Source of the DNA: Merluccius polli
Lineage: Eukaryota > Chordata > Actinopteri > Gadiformes > Merlucciidae
Length of the DNA: 64,000 nt
Assembly (NCBI GenBank): GCA_030340625.1
Contig: JAOPHQ010003695.1
Span: 310,001 to 374,000 of the forward strand
Direction: 5' to 3'
The position numbers were made by a program, and so were the translations under genes. The notes beneath the pieces were generated by a model. That model searched no databases. It was not told the origin of the DNA and saw nothing but the letters and a program-made list of their open reading frames with translations. Below are positions 44,881 to 56,453 of the stretch, piece after piece. How positions within the stretch are numbered: position 1 is the stretch's first letter; the number at the start of each line of letters is the position of its first letter.

Positions 44881-47540
44881 GTTCAAGATTGTGGCGATAT
44901 AGCTCTTGGCTGGTTGTTTTTCCGGGGGTGTGTGTGGTAATACATAGGACCTATCATGTGAAGGTGTTTATCTATCACGATAGGTTTTATTATTTATCTC
45001 AACAACGCTAAACTTCAAATTCTATATATATTCTCTAATGCTGGGTACACACTACATGATAATTAGCCCGAGTTCGTATAGACTATTTTTTTGCCTGATT
45101 ATCCTGTGGTGTGTATGTTAAATAGTTTTGGTTGGTTTTGGTTTTGCTTCCCCAATTCCAATTGTATTGCATGATACGAAATCGCTCATGTTCAATATTT
45201 ATGATCCTATATCCTGTAGTGTGGGGGGAACTCCGAGGACAGACGAGTACACAGTGTATGGTCTGTCACGACGGCTAAAAAGATGATAGCCAATTAGGAG
45301 CCATGCTGACCGGTAATCACAACAGAAGCCATGGCGGCAAAAGCGAAAGTGAGATGGATTTCCGAAATGGAGTCCACCTCACGCTGCAACATGTACAGTC
45401 CATTTTCACACCGTCTCCATGACTTGGTCCATAGTTCTTTTGTTTCTCTTGTTCAGAAAAAAACAAGTTCAAAAGCTATCATAGCTATTATAGCATGGCC
45501 GCCATCCACCATGTTTGTTTACACTAACACTGGGTTGTTGGGGAATGGAATTGGTTAGTGTGTGGTGTGCTGTTTTGGCGAAATCGTTGCCTTCCACACC
45601 CTTAATGACCAAAACAGTTACAATTATCTTCATCTATTGTTAGGTGTGTGGTTTCTCACGTTTTCTCAGTTTGGGAAATAGTCTGCCAGACATAAGGCAC
45701 AACAATCACCGCTGGTCTTCGCTCTGTGTGCTTGCTCAAACTGTCCTGCTGTATAGGTCTACTCTTCAGAACAACTTTAATACTATAAAACATGACGTGA
45801 TTCATATTTTTGTGTTGCAGTGTAATATCAACACCTCAAACTACATGGGCACATGGATCGTTTTGCCTTGTCAAGCCGTCTTTTGGAGAAAAAAAAAAAA
45901 TTAAATAATTTTGTCGGACACTGTGCAGTCTTCAGTGGACACCACATTGACATTTTTTTGTTTTTCCCACTTCTTTATCTTAGCGGGTGCTCTAATGCCG
46001 CTATGGCGCTGCTAAATATTATATTTTCTTTTAGCGATTTCCAAAAGGAGGACTTCAAGTGCAGCACTCTAATAGGTGCCTTTTTTTTATGAATGACGCT
46101 TCTGCAGAAATGGGAGAGGAACGCCTCCTACATGCTCATGAACACGTGCACTTATTTAAAAAACAGGTGGAATTCACCATGTTTATGCATCATCTAGGGC
46201 AATTTCCTGTACTTCCAAGCGTTGTTGTACGTATGCACAAAGGTAAGATCAAGTTAACAGAAAAATACACAAATGTTCTTGCATGAGGCCCAGTGAAAGA
46301 GTGCGAGATATACAGAGAGCCAAGTCTGTTCAATAGTTCCAACAAATGGGAACATTGGAAAACGGCATGCTAAAATACACACATCTCCTTAGAAATGATG
46401 TTCACCCTTTTTAAGATGCCATAGTTGTTTCTCTCACACGTGCACACAAACAAACACACACACACACAACCAACTTTCCCTCGCTGTGAAGTTAAAAGCA
46501 TTGAGAACATTGAGTAATTTCAGACAACATTCATGTGGCCGAAGCTTTTATCTACCTTAATGCCAATTATAATAATATGCTGCTCAGCATATCATTTGAA
46601 CACCACTGCCTTGTCTTTTCTCCCCTCCCACCGACAGCTGCTTTCCTTTCATGACTCACCCTTACCGGCCCCAACAATAGTCGTGCACCACAGCTGGCCA
46701 ACAAACATGTGCATGAACATCACAGAAATAAACACACACTTACATGTATATATACACACACACACACACATACCTAAACGGGGAGACACACGCACTCACG
46801 TGCACATAGGTAAGCAGTCAAAACAGGTCAAGCTCTTTTTCCCCTGTATCCCTCTCTAACTGCATAGATCTGCAATACCAACGATCCATTGCTAATGTTT
46901 TCTCATGGGGCTCGATTGATCTGTTTTTAGTATGCATCACTAGCCGCGGCACAGCTAGTCGATTCATAACAGCCTAGCCCACGCCATGTTATTGACATGA
47001 CACTTTTTCACCTCCATCATAACTCACGACGAACGCTAACTTACAACGAATGTGCTTGTCTTCCTCCGGTGCCAGAATTTTCTATAGCATCTTAAGTGTA
47101 CCATGAAAAGTGTAGTTCCTCGATGAACTATGTATGCATGCTAATTGTTTCAGTGGTATATCAATCACACAGGGCTGCTATTGGCTGTGTCAAACAGACA
47201 CGCACCGGCACGATGAGCCATACATACATGCATAGCATATGTGTTGGTAGGTAAGATTTAAAAAAGGCCATGAAGAATTTAACAAGGTCTAACAAAGTGC
47301 TTAAATATGTACTATCATTATTATTATTTTATTATTATATATTATATAATATAGTATTTCTCAAAAAATAATATGAAAGGAATGAGAAAATGTTTCATTA
47401 TGTGAGCATACGATAATGAATGACACATAATAATGTTATTACTGACATTTTAAGTGACTTGAGTTTGTAAGTGTATGAATTAGCTCTAATTTCCTCTGCC
47501 TAATGACCCATGATCAGACTACTCTGCACCAATGGTTTAG
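44881..47540. other. Unassigned stretch
   Basis: No supported gene. Around 45,040-45,620 the sequence GGGTACACACTACATGATAA and later TCGTTGCCTTCCACACC resembles ends of fish MITEs, but boundaries are not resolved. Short CA arrays lie at 46,448-46,467 and 46,755-46,770. Confidence 0.35.
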
Positions 47541-47559
47541 TTCACCCAGTGTACCTGTT

Positions 47560-47800
47560 GTACAGAGAGAGACGGAGATGGAGAGAGAAAGAGAGGATGT
47601 GGGAGAGAGGGGCCAAGATGGAGAGAAAGAGAAAGCGGAGGTAAGGAAGAGAGAAAGATAGAGAGAAAGAAAGGAGGCCCGAGTGATAGACAGAGGGAGA
47701 GAGGTGGCAAGAGAGAGAAAATAGAGAAAGAGAGATAAAAGTAAAGAGGGAGAGCGTGAACAATAGAGAAAGATAGGGTGAGATAGAGATGGAGAGGTGG
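47560..47800. repeat. GA-rich low-complexity block
   Basis: Purine-only plus strand with GAGA and GAAAGA units; the antisense Ser/Leu frames are artefacts. Confidence 0.85.
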
Positions 47801-48170
47801 AAGAACAAAATTGCTTGGAGGATTTTGACTTTCTCCCCCGCTCCCTGTCAGTTGCCAACAAGGTTGCTAACACCTACAGATCTTCTCATTGGAGGGAGGT
47901 GGGGTGTATGTGTGTGTGTGTGTGGGGGGGGGGTGGGATTCAATTTGGGACCATGATCCATGATCCTGGTTCTGATGAGTGAGACAAATGGTCACCGCAC
48001 CGAGTCCAGCTGTCCAACCCCCCCCCCCACCCCCCACCCCCACTCACCACAATTGTATATCTCTGTCTCCAGTTCAATCCCCAGTAGGTTAAGCAGGATG
48101 GATTTATGAGATCTTGTGAGATCATTGATGGTGTCATGCCAGTGGACTTTCTCATTGTCTTTCTCCTCAC
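47801..48170. other. Short unassigned stretch
   Basis: Contains GT and G runs (47,907-47,933) and C runs (48,019-48,043); no gene. Confidence 0.4.
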
Positions 48171-48221
48171 CCTCCCTCTCTCTCTACTCACCCTCTCTCA
48201 TCACCCTCCCTCTCTGACTCT

Positions 48222-48262
<41 letters not shown>
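48171..48262. repeat. CT-rich microsatellite
   Basis: CTCTCT arrays with CACC interruptions, opposite in strand asymmetry to the GA block that follows at 48,450. Confidence 0.9.
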
Positions 48263-48449
48263 GCCTCTCTCTCTCTTTGTCATAATCCCCAGCTATAGCC
48301 CTTTTCTCCCGGCATACATGTAGGGTGTGTGTGTAACATCCTATCCTAGTCATGGTTTGATGCAGTTTTGTATTGCATTAGAAGAATATTTAGATCTCAG
48401 TTATGTTTCCCACTCTCACAGAAGAACTTCGGTCTTGGTCTTAAATGGG

Positions 48450-49004
48450 ACACGAGAGAGGGAGGGTGAGGAGAGAGAGGATGAGAGAGAGAGCGGGAGA
48501 GAGTGAGAGAGATGATGAGAGCGAGAGAGAGGCAGGGTGAGGAAAGAGAGATGATGAGGGAGAAGGGGGGTGAGTAGAGAGAGACGATGACAGACAGAGA
48601 TGGAGGGTGAGGAGAGAGAGGTGATGATAGAGAGGGAGGGAGCGAGAGGTGATGATAAAGAGAAAGAGAGATGATGAGAGAGAGAGAGGGTAAAGAGAGG
48701 GAGAGAGTGAGAGAGAGGGTAAGGAGAGAGAGATGATGAGAGAGAGAGAAGATGAGAGGGAGGGACGGTGAGGAGAGAGAGAGGGACAAAGAGAGAAAGA
48801 GTGAGAAGGAGGGTAAAGTAAGAGATGTGAGAGAGGGGGGAGGGTGAGGAGAGAGACAATGAGAAACAAGGTGAGGAGACAGAGATGATGAGAGAAAGGG
48901 AGGGTGAGGAGATAGAGAGACGATGAGAAAGAGTGAGGGAGGATGAGGCAAAGATGGTGAAAGAGAGTGAGGACAGAGAGGGAGGCTGAGGAGAGAGGGA
49001 CGAT

Positions 49005-49035
<31 letters not shown>

Positions 49036-49037
49036 AG

Positions 49038-49087
<50 letters not shown>

Positions 49088-49184
49088 AGAAAAGGTGAGA
49101 TGGAGGGTGAGGAAAGAGTGATAATGAGAGAGTGCTAGGGAGGGTGAGGCGAACGATGGTGAGAGAGTGAGGAGAGAGAAAGAC

Positions 49185-49221
<37 letters not shown>
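48450..49221. repeat. GA-rich minisatellite, about 770 bp
   Basis: Irregular units of GGGAGGGTGAGGAGAGAGA and GATGATGAGAGAGAGAG; pure GA runs at about 49,007-49,084 and 49,186-49,220. Three overlapping antisense frames of 184-304 codons, rich in Ser and Leu, span it. They arise because GA/CT repeats lack stops, and are not genes. Confidence 0.9.
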
Positions 49222-49223
<2 letters not shown>

Positions 49224-49523
49224 TTGAGAGGCCCGGACACAAAGGAGATCTCCAACGTGAAAACTTCCCCATTGGTTCTGAGCTAGCTGGTGAGCTCCAC
49301 GTCTCCAAGGGTCTATCCGTGGACTCTCCTGTAAAAGCTTTAATCTAATGTACACTCAACCACCCACCCAACGAAAACTAAATGAACAAGGATTAAAAAG
49401 GACACACACACGCACTGATTTGTGTATATATGAATGTCACATACACACACCCACTTACACATAAAAAAAGGAACAAATACTGACACATGGGTATAGCCCT
49501 TCAACCGGCACCCCCACTCCCTT

Positions 49524-49568
<45 letters not shown>

Positions 49569-51502
49569 ACGGCTGTAGTACTCGAGTCCAGTCTTGGTCT
49601 CATGACTGTTTGCAGATTGTTTGATGGTCTTGGCCTTGTCTTTGTCCCAGAGTAAATTTGACTCGGTCTTCGTTCTGAGAAGAGACCAAAGCTGTGTTCG
49701 AAATACACTACATACATGTTTTTACTACTTCTATCATTTTAATCTCTTCCAAGAAGTGCCCAGTATGATCAGGATCAGGATGACCAGGATGACCAGGACC
49801 AGTATGGTCCTGGAACATAATTATGTTTTGTCCTCAAAACATGCTAATTTTGTTGAAATATGCCTTTAGAAACCTTGCTTTTCTATTTTAGGCAATCCAT
49901 ATAATGATAGCCACATTGTCTTGGTCTGGGTCTAGGTCTTAGTCTCAACCCCCCCTCGGTCTTGTTCTTAAATCAGACTTGATTCACCAAGGAATCGATC
50001 TGGATTTGGACTTGACCGAGGTGGTCTTGACTATAGCCCTGACACACACACACACACACCCTGACAATCTCTCACTTAACTCCCACATAAGGAGTGGGGG
50101 GAGAGTGGGAGAGAAGAGCACAAAGAGGAGAAGGAGGAAGAAGAAGAGATGGTGGGTGGAGTATTATCAGCCCACTGCCAGTGATAAGCTCCACGGCCAC
50201 CGGTTTCACCATTGCCATCATGAAGCAAAGGTCGGGGGATGGGGTGGGGGTTCTTGACTAGAGACACGGAGCACCAGCTGAAGGTCAGGGAGATGGAGCG
50301 CCGTATCCATTCACACCCAATACACATCTGATGGCCGGCGTTAATCGAACCCTAGCACTTGGCTCGGCCACGACACCTTCCCTGCCAATCCCTAGCTGCC
50401 TACCTGTCTGCCACTGTAGTCCAGGTGATATAACTTTTGTTATGACTTCCCCAGTCTACCTACATGTCTGTAACTAACTACGTCTATCCATAGATGTCTG
50501 TCCATCTATTTGTCCATCAATCCATTAATTTGTAGTATATACAGTACATAAAACACCATACATACAGAAACATTTCCACTTATCAAACCTTTTCTTGTCT
50601 TTCTGAACAAATGAGTTTTGCTCATTTAGACATGTTGACCTTATTTAATGTCCAAATTAAATGAAATTTACTTCATAAAAAAAATATCTGACCTAGAAAG
50701 TTTCTCAAGAATAAAACACACCCATTCACAAGTCAATCCATCCAGGAAATGTTTCTCTATAAATCGTTTTATTCTGGTCCACTTTTGTGAGTCTTGACAT
50801 CAAAATCTTCAGAAAATATAGCTACAACTCAAGCCACTAGAGGTTGCTCATGGGAAAACGTAGGCTACATGCTGCAGATGTAAATTAAATGACTTCAACA
50901 CTAACCACCACCACCACCACTACCACTGCTTTATCATCAGACAGCAGGACCAAGCAACAGAGGGAAATTGCTTGTCACACCTTCGGACAATCAAGGACCG
51001 TATGTGTGTTATCTGCTTCATGAAGAAAGTGAGTGAAAGAGAGAACCTTCTCTCTCTCTCTCTCTCTCTCGCTCTCTCTCTCGCTCTCTCTCTCTCCCTT
51101 GCCATAATGTTCGGGTTAATGTGTGCATAGTGTTAAAGCTGCTGTAGGTAAGATTTAAGGGTTTTGAGAGAGAGAGAGAGATTTTGAAAATAAGCTATAC
51201 AGTGGATGTGTATAGAGTGTATGTGTACAGAAACTAAGTGTATAGTTTATGTGTAAAGAATGGATGTGTTGAGTTTATAGAGTGCATGTGTATAGAATCA
51301 AAGTGCATAATGTAAGTGTATAGAATGCATGTGTATAATGTAGGGGTTTCACAGAATAGTGTGTCGACTATCAAAACCACTAGTTGACATTGTGCATCAT
51401 TGTAGACTAATTATTCATTGGCAATGCATCTACAGCAGATATACTGGGGGCGCTATGGGTAGTATAGTTGTCATGCGTGACTTTAAGTGTGGTGCGCTAA
51501 AG
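49222..51502. other. Unassigned stretch with microsatellites
   Basis: CA at 49,527-49,567 and 50,041-50,060; CT at 51,046-51,097; GA at 51,166-51,180. No supported gene. Confidence 0.45.
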
Positions 51503-52158
51503 CAGCCTTTCTCAAAGTGGGTGCCGCGGCACCCTGGGGTGCCCCGTGACTGTGTCAGGGGTGCCGCCAAAAAATTACGTATTCTGACATTTAATTTAAA
51601 AATAAATAAATAAATAAAAAAATCTGACATTTCATATATGACATATATGAATATATTGAATACATAAATACATTCTTTCTTACATATGAATGGATTAATA
51701 AAATTGTAAAGTCATTTTAGTTAAACAAATATATAAAATTAACCATAAAAATCTGTCTCACGTAACGTGACGTCCCCACCGGTGTCAGCGTGACAGCGCA
51801 GCACACAGCACATTGTTTTATAATTTTACCGCGAAAATACATTTCACAAAGAGCAAGGAACAAGCATCATGGATCGTTTTTTAAAAAGAAAAGCCCCACA
51901 AGAACCAGACATGATTGACTGTGAAATGGAGCCTCAGCCTACTACTTCATGCAAGCCTTCGTCCACCAGCTCTGAGTCTGCACCAAAGGTCGCAAAGGTA
52001 GATAGGTAGGCTCACGTCTCTCATTGATTGTGAGTCACACCCCCCTCTCTCTCCCCTCTCTCTCTCAATTGCGGCTTATTTGTGTGCGTATGCGCGCTGC
52101 ATGCGCGAATGTGGACCTCTCTCTCCCTCTCTCATTGCGGATTATTGTTTGCGTGTGC

Positions 52159-52197
<39 letters not shown>

Positions 52198-52621
52198 CGC
52201 GTATGGCACGGATGGAAACAAGCACTATGATGGAAAAACATTCCTGCTATCTCTGCACTTCATTTGAGTTCTCCTGGTCTCAATTTGTTGGGTTCTTGTA
52301 TTGCCTGTGTTGCTGTATAGCTTGGGCGGTCCACCTCTTATGGTTTTATGGCATTTGTGTCTCTGATTTATTGTTTTGTGAAGCACTTTGTAAACCTGTG
52401 TTTTTAAAGGTGCTATACAGTTGCTATGAAGTTGTTATTATTATTAATATTTACAGTTGTATTATGCTCTGTTCATTACTGTCCTGTCTAAATAAACAGG
52501 ACATTTGCATTTACGTTTAGGCTATGCAGTGTCGTTTTTAATCATATTTTACACTGGGGTGCCTTGAGATTTTATGCACTTTTGAAAGGTGCCCTGGCTG
52601 AAAAAAGTTTGTGAAAGGCTG
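51503..52621 (+). mobile_element. Non-autonomous hAT keeping a transposase first exon
   Basis: 1119 bp, exact 8-bp duplication CGCTAAAG (51,495-51,502 and 52,622-52,629). Termini CAGCCTTTCTCAAA and, inverted, CAGCCTTTCACAAA, followed on both sides by GGTGCC-rich subterminal sequence; the CTCAAA type end is like the Charlie group. A plus-strand frame from ATG 51,870 (MDRFLKRKAPQEPDM, then a Ser-rich stretch, about 45 codons) resembles the N-terminus of SCAND3/ZBED5/FAM200-type hAT proteins. A LINE-like 3' tail lies at about 52,260-52,450, and a GT array at 52,152-52,198. Confidence 0.85.
52260..52450 (+). mobile_element. LINE 3' tail fragment inside the hAT
   Basis: AAGCACTTTGTAAACCTG, AAAGGTGCTATACA and a TTATTATTATTA tail resemble the 3' end of fish L2-type LINEs, as at 44,755-44,880. 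Confidence 0.5.
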
Positions 52622-52689
52622 CGCTAAAGCAACAGACATGTAGCAAGAGCAAGAACCAGAAAGAAGCATGGCTTCCCAGTGGTCGACTA

Positions 52690-53135
52690 CAATCAACAGT
52701 GTGGAAATAGTTGACCGAAGCAGATAAAACCAGATATCTGTAAGGCCGCCCTAAAGTACAAAAGTACCAGCGGTATGCATTACCATTTAAAGCTACACCA
52801 TCTTATGGCTATTGCTCGCAGCGGCAAGATTAGTGAGGAGAAGCACCAACAGAGTAGGCAGACGACAATCTGAGAATTCTCCAAACATCCGATCACCGAC
52901 CACAGAAAAAGGAATTTCTTTGTGAATGATATTCAACCACTTGCTACAATGTCTGGAGATGGCTTTCTGGACATCATCCATTTTTTCAAACCGGGCTACG
53001 TTATCCCCTCACATACTACACTGTAGAACACCATTACACATCAGTACGATGAACTGCAAGCGCAATTAGCATCCAATATAAAAAAATCAGTGTTTCACTC
53101 ACCACAGACCTATGGACTTCTCCCACCATGGAGCC
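52690..53135 (+). pseudogene. BED-finger hAT transposase 5' pseudogene fragment
   Basis: The plus strand reads CKAALKYKSTSGMHYHLKLH (second half of a BED finger), then ATMSGDGFLDIIHFFKPGYV and, after a frameshift, LTTDLWTSPTMEP, the first catalytic Asp block. This is the order and spacing of ZBED-type hAT proteins. Stops near 52,872 and frameshifts make it non-functional. It ends abruptly at about 53,135; later domains are missing. Confidence 0.6.
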
Positions 53136-53797
53136 ACGAGTGGCTGGCAGTATGCACCAACCAGTGGTGTGATGGTGAATCATCCAAAAGGCAGAGGTGG
53201 ATGGGGGCATTCGTATTGACGGGACGCAGGAGCAGACCGGGTCCGTCGAGAAGATGGTATGAGCACCATGACACAAACACTACTAACACCGTCCACCACA
53301 TACACCACAAACACCCGAAAATGTAGGTTTGGCGTCAAAACACCCACAAACACCACAACTCGATGATTATTACAACAAAAACCTCAGACATGACATGGGC
53401 TGAATTGGGCTCATGGGCTTTCAGGGGGGGGGGGGGGGGGTGACATGTGATTGGATACTAGGGCTGAACGATATATCGTTATTGTATCGATATCGCGATA
53501 TGAACATTCAAGACATTAATAACGGAAAAGCAACGATATAAACGATATATTTCCCCCGCGCTCGCCCTGCTTGTACAGCTCGAGCAGTCTCCATAAACAT
53601 TACTTTTAAGATTGCCCTTGAACGCACCACTACGGCCAGCCAACCACAAAGCTTATTTCATGCTTGCTGTTGATCGACAGCTGAAGCCAACCAATGACAA
53701 ACATAGGAGGGTTGGAGTGAGAGAGACGTAGACTGAGACGCACACAGCCACACACACGACATTCACAGCGGGGAAATCGAAACGGAAGAAAAGAGAC

Positions 53798-54713
53798 ATG
53801 AGTGCGGAAGATAATGCGGCCGGTGGCAGTGAGGAATCTAATTTTGTGCCAAAACATAAATCATCCTCCATTATTTGGATGTATTTTGGATTTAGAAAGG
53901 ATGATGTTGACCAGAGCGAGGTGTTGTGCAAGTCGTGCTTGGCGAAAATTGCGACGAAGCACGGGAACACAACCAACTTGTTTCATCACTTGAAACAACA
54001 CCACCGTGTGCTGCACGATGAGTGTATGACATTGAAACAAACACCGGGGACCTCTCAGTCATCCCTTAAGAGGCCCAAGCAAACTATGATTGCTGATGCG
54101 CTTGGCAGTGTTACACCATACGAGTCGACGTCCAACAGACACAAAGTCATTACAGAGTCAATTACATATCACTTAGCTAAAGACATGGTACCCGTGTACA
54201 CCGTGTCAAAAGAAGGCTTTAAAAACATGGTCCACACGCTGGATAAGCGTTATAAAATACCATCCCGAACACATTTTAGTCAAGTGGCCATACCAAAACT
54301 CTATAATGAATGTAAAATGAATGTTGAATCCGAGCTCCGCGAAATAGATAATTTCGCCACAACCACGGACCTGTGGTCGAGCCGGACAACCGAACCTTAC
54401 ATCAGTTTAACGCTCCATTTTATAACTACAAACTTCGAACTCAAGACCCGCTGTCTGCAGACGTCCTTCTTCCCCGGGGAGCATACAGGGGATAATATAG
54501 CGCAGGAGATGAGAGGTGCGTTAGCAGACTGGGACTTGAAGGAGGACCAACAGGTTTGCGTGACGACTGATAACGCATCAAACATGATAAAGGCTTTGGA
54601 GGTGAATGGCTGGACGCGTCTTCAGTGCTTTGGACACAGGCTACACCTGGCAATAGGTACGTCTTGCTATGTTTATTTTAATAACTTTGAGAGAGGGAGA
54701 GAGAGAGGTGTGT

Positions 54714-54744
<31 letters not shown>

Positions 54745-56217
54745 GGGGTGAGAGTGAGAGAGAGAGAGGGGGAACAATTTGCATTAATATGTGGTTATTT
54801 AGCTATTGTAGTATACTCATTAATTATTTTGTACATCTTTTTTTTCTAGAAAACGCAGTGAAAGGTGACAACCGGATCAGCCGTGCAACAGGTGTCTGCA
54901 AAAAGTTAGTGTGCCACTTTTCACACAGCTGGAAAAAGAGAGTGGCACTTGATCAAGCCCAGAAGCGCCTCAACCTTCCAGTCCATGGACTCATAACTGA
55001 GTGTCAAACTAGATGGGGGTCTAGGGTGCTCATGATTAACAGGATTCTGGAGCAGCAGAAAGCACTCCACGAGGTCCTCTCAGAGGACAGAAACACCCGG
55101 CACCTAATTCTTGGACATCAAGATCTGGATGTGCTGGAGTCAGTCAGCAAGGCACTGGGACCACTGCTTGAATTCACGGATGCTCTGTCAGGGGAGGATT
55201 ATGTTAGTGTTTCACACATCAAGCCAGTACTCAACCTGTTTAACACAACCATCTTGGCACCAGAGGAGGATGACACTGATATGACCAAGTCCTTAAAAAA
55301 GAAAATGTTGGAGTACATGAATAGCAAGTACGAAGACAGAGTCACACAAGAGCTCCTGGATGTGGCATCCTTCTTAGATCCAAGATACAAGACACAGTAC
55401 ATCAGTGTTAATGACGTCCCCAACATCAGAGCCAGACTGGTGTCAGAGATGAAGACAATGGAACACAAGGTAAAAATAATGCTTAGAATGGATTAAATGA
55501 GAACAGTTCCTTTCATTTAAATTTAGTTGAATTGTGTTATTCCTACAGTGATGATAATTCATATATTATAATAATAATAATAATAATACATTTAATTTAT
55601 ACAGCGCTTTTACAGCTCTCAATAAAACCAATAAAATACAACAACAAAAAAAACAACAACAAAAATATACATAAGTACTCAGAGAGGAAGAAAGAGAAAT
55701 AAATGAATAGAAGGACAAACAATGTGCAATAACTATGTGTGATTGTAATTTCAGGGGGCACAGAGATATTATGATACTGTATTATAATATAAACTAATTA
55801 TATTTTTCTTCTTCTTTTTTTCCTATTTTCTAGCATTCTGTTGAGTCCACCAGAGTTGAAGAAGTTTCACCCCCACCCACCAAGAAGGCTAAAAAGTCAT
55901 TGGCAAGCTTCTTCAAAAAATCCACTGCAAGTGCCACAGTACCAATCGATCCCACTGCTGCCATAGAAGCTGAGCTGAGTGCCTACCTGCTGTCCTCCAC
56001 CATTGACAATGAAGAGGACCCCCTTCTGTGGTGGAGAACTCACAAAGTCAACTTTCCCCGGCTCAGCAACATGGCAAGAAAATACTTGTGCATGCAGGCC
56101 ACTAGCTCTCCCTCAGAGAGAATTTTTAGTGCATCAGGAAACATTGTGAGTTGTGAGAGGTCCTGTCTGAAGCCAGACATGGTTAACAAACTAGTGTTCC
56201 TGGCAAAGAATCTGTAA
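53798..56217 (+). CDS. hAT transposase (BED finger to dimerisation domain), three exons
   Basis: Predicted exons 53,798-54,656, 54,850-55,469 and 55,834-56,217, with GT-AG introns at each junction and phases that agree; total about 620 codons without a stop, the usual size for hAT transposases. Landmarks: BED-type zinc finger with C44, C47 and His at 63-64/68-69; D191 in FATTTDLWSS; D258 in VTTDNASNM; C277 and H280 in QCFGHRLHLAI. Exon 2 carries the TECQTRWGSR helix region. Exon 3 has the LLWWRTHKVNFPRLSNMARK and SSPSERIFSASGNI dimerisation motifs. It should bind the element's ends in the nucleus and cut and paste it. The upstream ATG at 53,798 gives the intact finger. Splice sites are predicted, not observed. 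Confidence 0.85.
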
Positions 56218-56447
56218 CTACTGTGCTGTAACTACCTCTGTTCTGTTATGCATTTTCTGCATACTGTTATGTTGTCATACGAAGAATATAAGATGTTGCA
56301 CTTGAATGCACTTTCAATGTTTCACCTTCCACCAGCTGCTGCATTGGTTATTTATTGTCAAAGCGGAGCTGCAGTAAAATATTTTGATTATTATTTATTA
56401 TTGAGTGACTTTATGTTAATGTTGATGACTGGCAGTGAGTTCTAATC

Positions 56448-56453
56448 AATAAA
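56448..56453 (+). terminator. Polyadenylation signal of hAT transposase
   Basis: AATAAA 230 bp after the transposase stop and before the right terminal repeat. Confidence 0.6.

Noticed and set aside
44757..45011. Leu-run open frame
   Set aside because: The Leu string is the TTA/TTG tail of the L2-type LINE.
48397..49355. Three overlapping antisense open frames of 184-304 codons
   Set aside because: They are Ser/Leu/Pro strings created by the GA/CT minisatellite, open in all three antisense frames; no domain or composition typical of a protein.
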